A DNA stretch of 64,000 bases, from assembly GCA_036320915.1 (NCBI GenBank), contig JAXBDG010000011.1, positions 394,501-458,500 on the forward strand, given 5' to 3'. Position 1 is the first letter of the stretch, and each line of letters opens with the position of its first letter. Position numbers and translations under genes: made by a program. The notes below the pieces were generated by a model, which did not search any database, was not told where the DNA came from, and worked only from the letters and a program-made list of their open reading frames with translations. The DNA is from Linnemannia elongata (Eukaryota; Mortierellomycota; Mortierellomycetes; Mortierellales; Mortierellaceae). Of this stretch, positions 45,000 through 56,478 are shown piece by piece.

Positions 45000-45140
45000 T
45001 GGAAAATAATAACCAGGGTGTTATTGACAAAGGTAATGGGGAGAATGGAATAACGAAACAAAGAGAGGGGGTCTGTTTAATTCAGGGACGAAGAGTCCTT
45101 ATGTACTCTTCGTCCTGGTGATACACGTGATTATAGCACA
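45000..45140 (-). repeat. 5' LTR of the chromovirus (141 bp)
   Basis: Same 141 bases as the 3' LTR, followed by the second GTCTA target copy at 45141-45145. The 11-bp hairpin lies at 45086-45096/45105-45115. Confidence 0.95.
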
Positions 45141-45145
45141 GTCTA
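45141..45145. repeat. Target-site duplication of the chromovirus, right copy
   Basis: GTCTA, same as 36885-36889. Confidence 0.9.
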
Positions 45146-45880
45146 CTCTGCTATGATTAGAACTTAAAAACATGGGGCCGGAGCCCGAATCTTTTTTATT
45201 ATTACGCCCCTTGATATTGTATAGACGCTAAATATGCGAGGGTGTTTATGATGATACCCGCGCAGAATGTAAAAGAGAGGCAAGAACGGTAGTATTGTGG
45301 ACTTGTGAGCAATAGGGAGGGTTGAGTATTGAACCTGTCTACCCATGCATGCATCAACTTCATCTCACCTGACAGCAATCAATCAACAAGCAGTGGACAT
45401 ATCTAGAAAATATTGCTCTCCCCTTGATTCACTTTTTTCCCTTTTATTTCCACCCTTCCATTATTTTTTCTTCCCACACCCTTTTGATCTTTTTCTTTCT
45501 TGCCACCGTCACCGCTAGAGGAGGCCATTTGGCCATCCAGTCTTCTCCCTTCCGACGGTTGAGGACACTGGTCTCGTCTTTCCTCTCTGTTACTCTCTGT
45601 TATACACTCACGCACACACACACACAGCGCTCCTGTCACCTCTTCTTATAAAAATCACATTAGCACATACACTTCCTCTTGCCCATTTTCTCTTTTTAGC
45701 ACCCAGCAATCATTTGCCATTATCAAATCCCTCGACTTTCTATCGGAGTAACATCATACAGCATTGATCCAATACCTCGAAGCGAATCTCCAGTTGTTCC
45801 TCTCCTCCTCCACAAACCATACCTTCTACCACAAAACGCACATGTAGTCCATTGGAATTCTGTCCTCCCTCGCTCGACAG
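45146..45880. other. Intergenic, no gene recognised
   Basis: C/T-rich sequence with a CA run near 45617-45627, resembling a promoter or leader, directly ahead of the decayed Helitron-like block. Confidence 0.4.
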
Positions 45881-46400
45881 AAATGCGGGTGACCATCGAT
45901 ACGGACACTTCGAATTCAGGGCGGCGGGTCTTTTACACTATCTCATGTGGGGAGCCGTCACCAGTTCAGTTCAGGAACAAATTCGTACTCACCCAACATG
46001 AGACGTTATCCCTGCACTCCCAGCATAGGTACGCAGAAAAAATTCATTTTTCATTTTCTTGGTTTCTCCGGTATTAAGTGGAGCTGTGACTTTCTCATTT
46101 TTGGCTGACATAACATTTGCTTGTATCTCACTACTTAGACCGGCATGCGCGAGTTCTCCTGGTGCAGCGCACCTCTCCCTTCTAGGACGGAAGGGCGAGA
46201 AACCTACGTTCGCCCAGATATACTTTCACGATCCGGTTGCTCGCCGGCAAGAAATTTTTCCGGATCCTCGATGATGTTCGACTACGAGAGATTCAAGCAG
46301 CACTGGAGACCTCGAACCGGTTTTGTCAAGCGTACAAGAATATCCGTGAGCATGAAGCAGACAAACGAGCATACTGCAAGTGATGGTAGGTAGTAAGGAA
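45880..46400 (+). pseudogene. Helitron-type helicase N-terminal relic
   Basis: After a possible intron (GTACGC donor at 46029, TACTTAG acceptor at 46139) the plus strand reads LSLLGRKGEKPTFAQIYFHD then PVARRQEIFPDPR. One frame over it continues DDVRLREIQAALETSNRFCQ and AYKNIREHE before stops. The order, a G-x-x-P-x-F-A-Q-I-Y-F-x-D-P motif followed by a helix with NPF/NRF-like and Y-K/F-K residues, is that of the segment before the Helitron helicase-like (Rep) domain. Rep and helicase domains are absent. The call rests on motif memory only. Confidence 0.5.
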
Positions 46401-47119
46401 AATAAGATCATCAATCCTGTCAGAGTGTCACTCTGGATACGTACATAGCCACGCACAATTAGATACCATCAACTCAATGTTGTTACATGATGTCACAGTA
46501 TCATAGCTCTCGCTAACACTATGCATACATTCCTTGACCCTTTATTCCCTATTCCATTCCTAATCCCCTTACCTCTAACAACTTACCCATATAAATACCC
46601 TAGTTATTTGTATAATAAACACCATCTGTTTCTGCCTCCTGCTCCTCTCTGGCGCCCTTCTTCTGCTCCTATTACACATGATGACTTATCCAAATCTGGC
46701 TGTTTATAACTAGCCAAACTAGCAAGATCAGCCTAGACGAACTAACACGTCGAGCCAAGGTCACAAGGCTAAGTTACGGGAACCATGATTACTAAGCTGG
46801 TTCCTAAGTACACATAAATATCCATATTCAGTGCCTAGATGGGTCATTAGGTCACAACTCACTCCTTATTAAATACGAAAACAACACCACGCGCCAAAAA
46901 GCCTTTAACCCCCCCCCCCCCCCCCCCCCTTTTTTTTTTCTTGCTCCCACACAACGCATATTCATCTACCACCTTATTGTTACTTCGATCATGTTCGACA
47001 TCCTTGGCCCAATAAAGACCGCCGTGCATGAGGTGTACAGAAGTTGCCAAAGCCGCCGATCCCGAGGATACCATCTATGAAGGAGTTGTTCTGAAATGTA
47101 GTCGGCATTAGTTAGAATT
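46401..47119. other. Intergenic with C21-T10 homopolymer
   Basis: No gene. A C21 run (46909-46929) is directly followed by T10. Confidence 0.5.
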
Positions 47120-47410
47120 CGCGGTCGAACCTGATCAAGTGGAGACCCTTGCCACCCTCGATACTGAGCAGCAGCATCAGGTCGAGTCCCTGGAAGAAGA
47201 GTTTGCCAGTGATGTCTTGGCGCTTTTGTCGGAGCTGCCCATTCTGCGCCCTGGCTTCGACCACAAGATCCCACCGGCGATGCAGCTCCCGTGGTTAAGA
47301 AAGCGCGGTACAGATTATCGTCACTAGAGTTACATGCCCTGAGAGAGCAGTTGGATGAGCTACTTGAACTGGGGTATATCAAACCATCCACATCGCCCTG
47401 GGCCGCCCCC

Positions 47411-47449
<39 letters not shown>

Positions 47450-47515
47450 CGTCAAGAAGAAGGATGACTCCCTTAGTTTATGCGTCGATTACTCCAACAG
47501 AAAAACGAAACGCTA
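47120..47515 (+). pseudogene. Ty3/gypsy protease-RT junction relic split by poly(T)
   Basis: The plus strand reads PGFDHKIP, then GDAAPVVKKARYRLSSLELH and LREQLDELLELGYIKPSTSP followed by WAAPV. T38 (47412-47449) follows, and the reading resumes with VKKKDDSLSLCVDYSN. This is the start of gypsy reverse transcriptase, in which a PxFVKKKDGS motif should follow directly. The T tract therefore sits exactly where a short TTT run coded Phe and seems to have expanded. The rest of pol is absent. Confidence 0.75.
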
Positions 47516-48044
47516 GCGAGGACTTATCTTTGGTCATGTGTGATGTGGTCGGTGTTGAAAAAAAAGCCAAAATTCAGGTACGAACCACGCGTGCTAACGC
47601 CGCTGATCTTTTTCGGATTTATTGACCGAGCTGACGCGACCTGTCTCGGCGTCAATATCGTCGCGGCTTTATCCAAAGAGAAGGAAATGAACAAAGCCAC
47701 ATAAGACATAGGCTGCATACTGCGTCTACGGTCGATTATTTAGTTTCATTTATTAGAGTAAGTAGGGTATATTTTCAACAGTTTCATGATAGTAATCTCT
47801 TGAGCCAGCTACGTATCGGGTTGCGTTTTTTCTCCGCATTAACACGTTTGCCTGGGGGGAAGTGGTCATTGGCAAAAAAGTGAGGGGATAGAGTATCAGG
47901 AATGCACGGCACGTGCCACACCACTGATTTCCTCAGCTATATGGCGCAACAATGTACCTGAATAACTTCAACATTTCTCGCGTCTTCTCCGGTCCTATGT
48001 TGCCTCCGGCTATGAAAGGTCATCGTTACTAGTAAAAGCTACCT
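47516..48044. other. Intergenic, no gene seen
   Basis: AT-rich spacer between the gypsy relic and the 3' end of the Sel1 gene. No conserved frame on either strand. Confidence 0.45.
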
Positions 48045-48050
48045 TTTATT
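48045..48050 (-). terminator. Poly(A) signal of the Sel1-repeat gene
   Basis: AATAAA on the minus strand about 75 nt after the stop codon. Confidence 0.5.
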
Positions 48051-48122
48051 TAATTTCTGGGTATGATTCAACTGTAGAATGAATAAAAAAACGAAAAAAA
48101 AGGACAACGCCACGCTACACTA

Positions 48123-50342
48123 TTACGTAAACATCTTCCGAAACGCGTTCCGGAACGACATCTTGCTCTTGGATGATTCCTCATCCTTCCTAAGCTTGGC
48201 AACACTCTCCTTTGCTCCATCATGCCCCTGCCGCGCAGCCTTGACATACCACTCCAACGCCAACTCCAAGTTCCTGGGCGTCTCCAACCCGGTCTCATGC
48301 CAGATTCCCATCATGTACTGGGCCTCGACATTTCCTAAATTGGCCGCCTTGAGGTACCATACCGTTGCCAGAGCGTTACTCTTGGGTACCCCTTGACCCG
48401 CGCTATACAGATCTCCAATCAGGTATTGAGCGTTGTCGTTCCCTTGTTCGGCTGCCTCGTTCAACCAGTACATCGCTGCCTTGTAGTCCTGTGGCACGCC
48501 CAGCCCCTCCATGAACATCTCGCCTACACGACACTGACCCTCAGCATCTCCTCGAAGAGCCGCCTTGAAGAACCATCGTACAGCGTTTTCATACTGGCCA
48601 CGATCATCTGCTTGCATGTACATCAGACCCAGCCTGACTTGAGCCTCTGTGTCGTCAAATTCTGCGTTGGCAAAGGTTTGCTCAAAACTGCTAGTGTTGA
48701 GTTGAGGCGAACGAGGTTTCATGTTCTTGGTTGAGTCCTGAAATAGCATTGGCAAGGACCATTCGTCCATACCATAGGATTGAGGCCCTCTAGCGATGGG
48801 AGCGCTGGCTATGGGAGCGGTGGTAGTAGGTGTAGATGTGCTGGGCATGGAAGTGGCAACACGTTCGTCGTCAGACTGGTCGGGTTCCACTGGGAGCAAG
48901 TCGATAAAACCATCGTTCGATGTTTGAGATGACTTCTCCCAACCTGTCTCCGTCTCGGTAGATGTTTCAACAAGCGTCTCGTCTGTCATGTCCTTTGTCT
49001 CTACAGACATATCCTTATGGGATTCCTCTTGTGAGACGAGTGGGTCCTGGATCTCCGAAGGCCTCTCCTGTATCTCCCAAGGCATTTCTACACATGTCTC
49101 TGCCGGCGTGCTCTGTGCCTCAATACAGACCTCTGCACAGGACATGGCATCCAAGTCCGTTGACGAATCTGTACCCGCACTGTCCAAGATGGCCTCAGGA
49201 GCTGCAGTCAAGCGATTGGTTTGGTTGCTAAATCAAGTTAATAAATGCAGCTGTAATTAATATCCTAGACTGTGCCAATGCATGGAATCTTGTTAAAAAA
49301 CATGTGCGTAAAAGTCAACTCACAAGATGAGACGCGAGGCCTTGCGCTGGGCAATGGCATTGCCCAGGTAAGCCGCCTTTAGATACCACTCGAACGCTAT
49401 GGAATCGTCCTGCACAACGTGTTCACCTTGGGCAAAGAGTTCACCTACACTCAGATGCGCGTGCCCATGGCCACGACACACTGCCCTCAAATAGCATTCA
49501 AGCGCCTTCGTAAACTCCTCCGGCTTACCATCGCCTTTCTCTTCGAGGGCAACCAGATCAATATGGAGAATGATTCTCCTGAACGCTTCTTTGACATCCA
49601 TCCGAGGTCGGGGTTTGGACGCCGAGACAGGTCGAGATGAAGGAGGACGCGAAGCAGGTGGACGTGAGGCAGGAGGGTGGGAGGGTGCAGCCCGGGGTTG
49701 GTGATGAGGCAATCGTGTATAATGAGTCGGCGCCGGTATCTGATTCCAGAACGCCGGGGTAGGCATTGTCCTGTAATTGGGGATTTCATACGAGTACGTG
49801 CTTGATGAAGAAAGCCTCCTCGAAACATTTGAGGAGCGCAATGAGTCAAGAGGGTCGTATTTTGGGTATTGAGAGGCTTGACTTGCAATCTCATCAAATG
49901 TAGACTGGACTGGAGGCGGGTCTGTGGAGGTGAACTGGCCATCGACCACAATGTCTATGATATCGTTTGGGACAGCATTGAAGCGAAGGGGCTCGAGACT
50001 ATCGTAGGAAACAAAAAAAAAGTATGATAAGGTGAGAATACATAGTCTGCCATTGAATTCAAACAGCGCTTTCAGCAAGGACCAACCACCTTATTTAGAG
50101 ACATACCATTTGAAGTCTGAGCCTTTCAGAAACGGTAGGATCTTGGTGCCATGTCTAGGGTGGGATGCATCCTTGAACGCCTGCAGGATATCCTCCCAGA
50201 GGATGATTTTCTTTCCATTGTAGGGGTCGGTATTGATGACAATGTGGGCGACGGGTGCGTGTATAGTGGGGAACAGGTTGTTCTTGTGCACCGGCCGAAC
50301 TGTCTGGAGGGGCTCCTCTTCTTGCGGTGCGTCCTGGTTCAT
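48123..50342 (-). CDS. Sel1-repeat (TPR-like) protein
   Basis: Spliced on the minus strand: 50342-50107, 49998-49324, 49227-48123; 671 residues. Introns of 108 and 96 nt. The N-terminal part (about 28-100) has a module APVAHIVINTDP...KKIILWEDILQAFKD...LEPLRF...IIDIVVDGQ, also found broken at 5.9-6.9 kb. A Pro/Ser-rich linker follows, then one and a half Sel1 repeats (about 245-303; ALECYLRAVCRGHGHAHLSV). A long acidic Ser/Thr-rich spacer (about 310-490) leads to four further Sel1 repeats (about 496-649; e.g. AVRWFFKAALRGDAEGQCRV) and a basic tail. Sel1 repeats form a helical solenoid that binds partner proteins; in fungi they occur in chitin synthase regulators and kinase adaptors. The exact partner cannot be read from the sequence. 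The start is the first ATG in frame. Confidence 0.85.
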
Positions 50343-51145
50343 AGCTGTAAGCGACGATCCTCTGTTGAGGTGTGAAACAGGATGGACTTTTTGTTGCGAG
50401 TGATGATGTAAGGAATGAATGCACCTGCTGTGAGAAATTGGTGTGGTGATGGCAAGTGGATGAGGAAGGCAAAAATGTACAAAGCAGAACGAGAGCGACT
50501 AGTAAAAGCGTCAGCGGCGTGTGAGGTGTGATGTGACTGGGGGATGCGGCACTGCGATTTTGTTAGCATTGCAAAAAAAAAAAATAATCCAGGGATGCTA
50601 CACCATGTTTCTTTTCAACGGGAGAAGTTCGCATGCTCAGGGAGGTCGCCAACTCGTCTTTATTTGCCTTGTCTGATACGCCTTCTTTGCTATTGTGCTG
50701 AATAGAATATCAATCTGCGGAAGAGTTCAACTAGGCTGCCTATTGATGATTTGTTGATCTCCTACTTATTATGTACAGAGTTCTCTCATATATTTTTTTT
50801 TCAACTGAATGCTGTTACTCTGTTACGCGCTTTCTTTAGTACGAAATAGTTGCCGGAAAGCACCGCCCATCGGCTTCTGATTTTGCTTTTTTGCTGCTGC
50901 TGTTCTTGCTGCTGATATTGTAGTTGACCAAACTGCCCATTCTTCAAAAGAAGGCGAGTATTCTTCTGCGCCACTGGATGACTTATTGGTGCGCCCTCTA
51001 TGTATCGAAATATAAAAAGAATAGCTATTGATCGGTCAAAGCCGCACTTCTTCGGTTAGCCAAGTAGGTGCCGTAATCAAAACGCGATTCCAGAGCTGAT
51101 AAGAGACGCGCTTGACGCGTTTTCTCGGAAAGAACAATTAAAAAG
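50343..51145. other. Intergenic between Sel1 gene and RalGAP gene
   Basis: No gene. It should carry the promoter of the Sel1 gene (minus strand) and the 3' end of the RalGAP gene. A GCTGCTGCT run near 50890-50915 is the only structure noted. Confidence 0.45.
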
Positions 51146-51151
51146 TTTATT
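51146..51151 (-). terminator. Poly(A) signal of the RalGAP beta-like gene
   Basis: AATAAA on the minus strand about 140 nt past the stop codon. Confidence 0.45.
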
Positions 51152-51288
51152 AAGGTAAAAGGGTGTCAGAAAAGAATTAGAAAAAAAAAGAGATGTAAGA
51201 GTTGTACAAGGAAGTTCTTTTGGATGGTATAAAAATATCAAAACGATCAATCAAATTAAGCCTCACGCTCCATTCCCCCCCACCTCAA

Positions 51289-54200
51289 CTACGTCGCAAA
51301 CATGGTTCGATAGAACTCGGATATACTGTCCGGCTCCTCAGACTGATGTGTCTGCAGCACTTCCTGGATATATCTTGCACGCACCGCACTCGGCTCAGTG
51401 AAAAAGTCACCCATCAGTCGACATGCCTTGTCCGCAGATATGGCCGTGTTGCGGACTAGACTGCCCAACGCATGTCGCGACACCAGCATCCCATCCGCCA
51501 AGGGTCCAATCATCAACGGGTTGGCCGCTAGTCGAACCGATCCCGTTGTCGTATGAGACCCTTGGATCAAAATTCGGATCCAGAATAGCCCTCCCGCAGA
51601 ATCACCCTCCAGTGGGTGGATCAAGATAAACACCATAACGTTCTGGTCAATCAACGGCAACAGGTTGATCATCCGCTCCCGGTCCTCAACCCAGACAACT
51701 GCTACTTGGTCATGCATCGTCACTGACCGGAACTGGTCGACAAGTCGATGGTCCTGCAGGTAAGGAACCTCGGTGCTCGACGGACGCATCAGGTAGGGGA
51801 CATGGAAAATGACCTCACAGTTGCGGTCGGCGAAATAGGGTGTTGTATGACAGACGTCCTTGTTGAGTTGACCTAAGTATCCTGAATGCGTCTCAGTCTG
51901 AATCGGCCATCCAAGGCAGTCGAGGAATCGCGAAAAGTCCTTGGACAAGCCTGCTGGTGAGCCATGAATCAGTTCATCATAACCGATGTCTCCTGACTGT
52001 GCAAAATAAACACTCACGCCCATGCAGTCTCTCCTATTACAGTCCAAATGATGAATAGTAGAAGCATTAGCAGTAGTTTAAATATATTTAGAAAATGCAG
52101 CAATAAGAAGACTGATAATGAAAGCTTACTCTTTGAGACCGTCGAGGAACTGCAGCTCTGCTAAAAGTCGCTCCGAGAGGTGCAGCGGCATGATGCGTGA
52201 GCGGTTCTCCAGGGAAAGGTAACCCATCTGCGCCATTAATATCCTGAACACATGAGACCTATCAAGTCAACATAAAATTACCAACAGAGTTAGTGCTTTG
52301 TTACATACTACAGTATTCTTCGTATAGAAAACGAACATAAATGTGTCTTACCCTGAAGCTTGGGTGGCCTGCTTGGATGATGGGGCCACTTCCAGCTCTC
52401 CTTCATCAAACGCCGACTTGGGCATTGACTCTGCTCTGAGTGTCTCTGGTTGATCGACTGTGACCTTGAGGTTCGTCAAACTCTTGGTGGCGCGCACATA
52501 CTGCTTAAGACCAATCCCAGCTTCATCCGCAGCCTCGATGGCCATAACCCGAAGTCTCTGACCATAGGCAATCGTGTCGCCCTCTTCATCCTTAGCGCCC
52601 GCTGAGTCGATGTGTCCATTTTGTCCCTTGGTTCCGTGATGTCCAGCGCATTCTCCCTCCACGCGTGCGCTCTTCTTGATATTGTTGTGGTTGACCTCGT
52701 TACTCACTCGCAACTTCCAAGAGTTCCTGCCACTGGAGTCTCGCATGGTGACCACAACAAACGGCCCGCGATCGTCCACAAAGCTGCCAGAATCGCGGTG
52801 GCTGGCGGGAAGTTGTGACACCTCGCAGCAACCGAGGATGATGCGCCTGTCCAGCAAAAAGTATCGAACCGGACCCATGGAATTACCAGCCTCAGAAGAA
52901 AGATGGTGATGGAGGTGGCGCTGATGCAGGTCCAGTGACGCAAAGTCCGCGTTCTCCTTGATGTTGACCAAACTCGTTCGATTCATCGCAATATCGTTCC
53001 ACATGGTCGACATCCGGCTCGGTCCAATGTCGTCGGTCCAGACTGGGAAATGGCTGAGTTGATTTGAGAACACGGTCATTGTCATCTCTGCAGCATGCTG
53101 GATCGCTGTAAGGTCAGGACGAGATGCCTTGACATTTCCTGAAATAGAAGAGCTGGCAGATCGGTTCTTACGACTCTCCTTGTCCTTTTTCAATTCCTGG
53201 CTGAGGATTTTGATTGGCCCAGGGTATTTGCTGTTAACCTGGAATAGCTTGCCAGCGCCACTGCTCGATGGCTTTGTCAGTGACAGGGGAGCTCCTACAG
53301 CCGAGATCATGGCATTTCCAGCAGCGCCTCCTCCCCATCGTCTCTTTTCCTGCTGCGGTTTGGGAGGGACGACAGATGCTTCGTACTCCTCCACGCGTTC
53401 AATGATGTGGATTCCGGCGGCAATGGAACTGATCACTGCAAGATGACAATCCTGGTCGCCAACGATCCACTGTCCAGCTAGGATCCACTGCAGCATACAT
53501 TCATAGGCACGGACGACCAAGGGATGGGTTGTTGGCAGTTGTCCGTGATTTGCCAACAAAGCATCCACATATCTGCACAGCGCCAGCACCAACTCTCGCG
53601 CGCAACTCTACAACATCGGAAAGACGTGCTTGCGATCAGCAAGGAATTTCGCCACCAAAACTTTGTATTTTTGTTACCGCAAAGCGACGAAAAAAAAAAA
53701 AAAGTTACCTTGCTGTCCCGCCGCACATGTTCGTAAAGTCCAGCGCATCCAACAAGGACATCGAACGCAGAGAGCGCTACCTCAACAGGAACCTGAATGC
53801 TCACGATCTAATAATATAAATGCAAACGTGCACGATGATGAGAACTCGTAGATATATCTTTGGGAATACTGAAGCACAATTGAGAATAGCAAGCTCGCGT
53901 TTGTTACCTTTTCCTGGATAGTCTTGACGACGACACCGACCAATCCTGGACAGAACGCGACATCCTCAAAGACATAGACCTCGATCAGGTGAAGCAGATA
54001 ACGCAAGTTAAAGGATGATGTTTCTGTCTCCAAGCAGTTCAGCAGCATCTCCAGAATGTAGTACTTCAGAGTCGTGAATCGCTTTGATGCTGGAATAGAA
54101 CCATCCGCAGGAGAATCTGCTGTGTAAAGGACTCTAATCTGTGAAAAGAAATGAATAAAGAAAATGTAAGGTTAGTTGCGTGACAAGACAAAGAACAAAA

Positions 54201-56478
54201 CATTATGTCCAGCTATCACAAGAGCTCATCATACCAGCTGGGCCAAGATTTCCTTGTCCTCACGCGCGCCTTTGCCCTCGAACCCAATGTTGGCTGATTT
54301 AGAGAGTCCTTGGTTCCAGTCTTCCTTGAGCTCAACCTTTTCAAAGTGGTTGGGCAGACACATGATACAGCCAGCGACTTTCAAGGCTGCAAGGTGCAAA
54401 TCCTCTAAAACTTGCTTCTGCTTCTCCTGGCTCTGATATCCAGTCGTCACTCGAATTTTGCCACTCATTGCCATTCGGATACCAATCACAAAGTCGGGAA
54501 CCATCATTCTCACGCCCTCCAGTTCACTGGTGAAGAGTTCAGTCGAATGTGCCAGGATGGTTGGAAGAGATGTTTCGCTGCGAAGTCCGATCGAGAGCGC
54601 CTCATAAAACCGTTCTGTGTAAATACGGAGAAAAGGCCGTGAAGGCGGTTGTCGCTTGCTGAAAATTCTGCACAACACTCCAAAAGCTGACGCCTGAGCG
54701 TCGGTATAGCTCTCCACGTGGTCCTGCGCCCGATAGGATTGCCAGTGAGATGGAGGTGCGGGTTTGTCAGCTTCCGGGAATTGAAGAAGAGCAATCTCAA
54801 AGAGCCAGGATCCAAACATGTGCATGATGGTATTGCCATCTGGCGATGTCGGCTTGGGCGGTGTCGATGATGGAGATTTGGGGTTTGAGTTAGCAGGCGT
54901 AGAATGATTGGAAAGTGAAAGTGACGAAGACGAAAATATGTCGGTAGGAGTTGATGGTAGTGGTGGAGATCCAGGGATCGTCGAGGGGTTATTGGTATAG
55001 CCGACGGTCAAAAATGTCTCTACCATCCTGCCAATCCCGTTGACTGCAGCAAGGCAGTGAGAGGGTGCGAGCTCAGAGGGGCTCTTGAGAAGGTAAATAA
55101 CTCTATGCCATGCGTAAAGAGCAAAATCCGCCTGCAGATCCAGCCCGATGTTGTACCCGCCCACTGCCAAGTTGACGACATCCGTGCCTTGTCCCGGTCC
55201 GTAGAGTAGCCTGACGACTCGCTGACAGAGTCCGAGTGAGCTGGCGGCCCATTGGTGCATGACCGGTATTCGGTGAATCCATCCCTGGAAGCATTGCTTG
55301 AGGACATCCCACATGCGAACTTGGCGAATATTGGAACGAAGCCAAAGCTCAAACAAAACTCGCAATAGGTGCTCACAGAGATCATCGCTCATCTTTCCGT
55401 GCTCTGGCAACACAGCCGTCGTTTTTGGCTGCTCGCGGAGTAGACTGTCAGTAATGCCGAGGATGACCTTGAGTAAGACTTCCCACGTCTCCTCTGAAAA
55501 GGTGCTCCCGAGTTGTCGTCCTGCCATGGTGAGGACCGTGAGGACCTTTTTGCAGAGCTCGATGTGCCGCTGAATTAGAACGCCAATGGGTACTTGGGGT
55601 GTAGGAGTGATATGATATGCCGCTGATGCCGATAACGCCGAAGCTGCATGTCCTGTCGAGAGCAATGTTGTTGTGGTGTGGCGATGGTGCTGATTCTGCG
55701 AGCTGTTGGATCCTGATGGTGGAGGTAATGTCGACCGGACTTGGAATAGTAGCGAGTAGTGATGAAATATCGTCTATGAAATGAACACTGCAGTTATTAA
55801 TACGAGCGATTGGTGATAACTCATGCAGCCATTTGACGTTGGATACCTCAAGTACGGTACCTGATAAAGAAGCTGCTCGTCAGCGGTGCCTGCCGCTTGT
55901 CTGAAGGCCATTGGCCTCATCTGCGGTTCAAAGAGCCATTGAGAGTAGAGCTGTGTTGTTTCCTGAGTGATCGACAGTTCTTCCAGGGGTAATGCGAATC
56001 CTTGACCAAGGACTTCCATAGCCCACTTCATGTGAGCCATAGAGGAGAGAAGAGTCAAGTCCGAGGTCACCAACAGGGTCGAGGTGACCTCTGTGATCAT
56101 TGTCTTTTTGACATTCAGCGGGAAACGGGCCAGGACATTGGACACTATTATCAATGGAAGGATTATTGGTTCACGCGTGTCAGCAAACAGGAGTGAAAAA
56201 TGGGCACGTTATGAAGATGGTTAGGAAGGGGTTGAACAGTTGAAGTGTGAGTGACATAAGCCCGTTTCACGTATTATTTGTTGTTCGTTTGTGGAATTCC
56301 AAACGAGAGATATGCAGGAGAGGGTTCAATTGCCTGCAATGTGGATTCACATCTATCCACGTCCCTTATTTTAGAAGAATAGTAGCATGGTCTTCCTCTT
56401 CTTCTTTCTTCTCCTTTGACAGTTGTTACCTGGGTCATGGTTGAGCAACCCGAGCTGGGCAATCCAGTCCAGGAACAT
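51289..56478 (-). CDS. RALGAPB: RalGAP beta subunit-like protein
   Basis: Eight exons on the minus strand: 56478-56430, 56144-55861, 55773-54235, 54138-53908, 53807-53709, 53607-52352, 52258-52130, 52033-51289; 1443 residues, in frame at every joint. Introns are 87-101 nt except the first (285). It matches animal RalGAP beta (about 1490 residues) end to end. The N-terminus has MKWAMEVLGQGFALPLEE. The long central solenoid region includes ETWEVLLKVILGITDSLL and FGSWLFEIALLQ. The C-terminal Rap/Ran-GAP-like domain (about 1200-1435) has DIGYDELIHGSP, VAVVWVEDRERM, VFILIHPLEG and GPLADGMLVSRHALGSLVR. The beta subunit is thought to partner a catalytic alpha subunit to switch off Ral-type small GTPases; whether this copy has catalytic activity cannot be judged. 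It diverges from UBR1 across about 1 kb. Confidence 0.9.

Larger units (their letters stand above)
36890..45140 (-). mobile_element. Complete Ty3/gypsy chromovirus, 8251 bp
   Basis: Identical 141-bp LTRs (36890-37030 and 45000-45140) starting TG and ending CA, flanked by a GTCTA target duplication. In coding order on the minus strand: 5' LTR, a leader with an A41 tract, an extra ORF (186 residues), a spacer, one continuous gag-pol ORF (1831 residues), a 526-bp 3' non-coding part with a hairpin series, and the 3' LTR. The fusion of Gag and Pol in one frame and the integrase-linked chromodomain resemble Tf1-type chromoviruses. I found no standard tRNA primer-binding site next to the 5' LTR; the segment reads TTTTTCTTAACGAATTCAC on the coding strand. 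A possible polypurine tract is GGTGGAGGG next to the 3' LTR. The lack of LTR divergence indicates recent insertion. Confidence 0.95.

Noticed and set aside
44684..45121. Open frames across the 5' LTR and leader
   Set aside because: They cross the LTR and the T41 tract, and depend on homopolymer coding.
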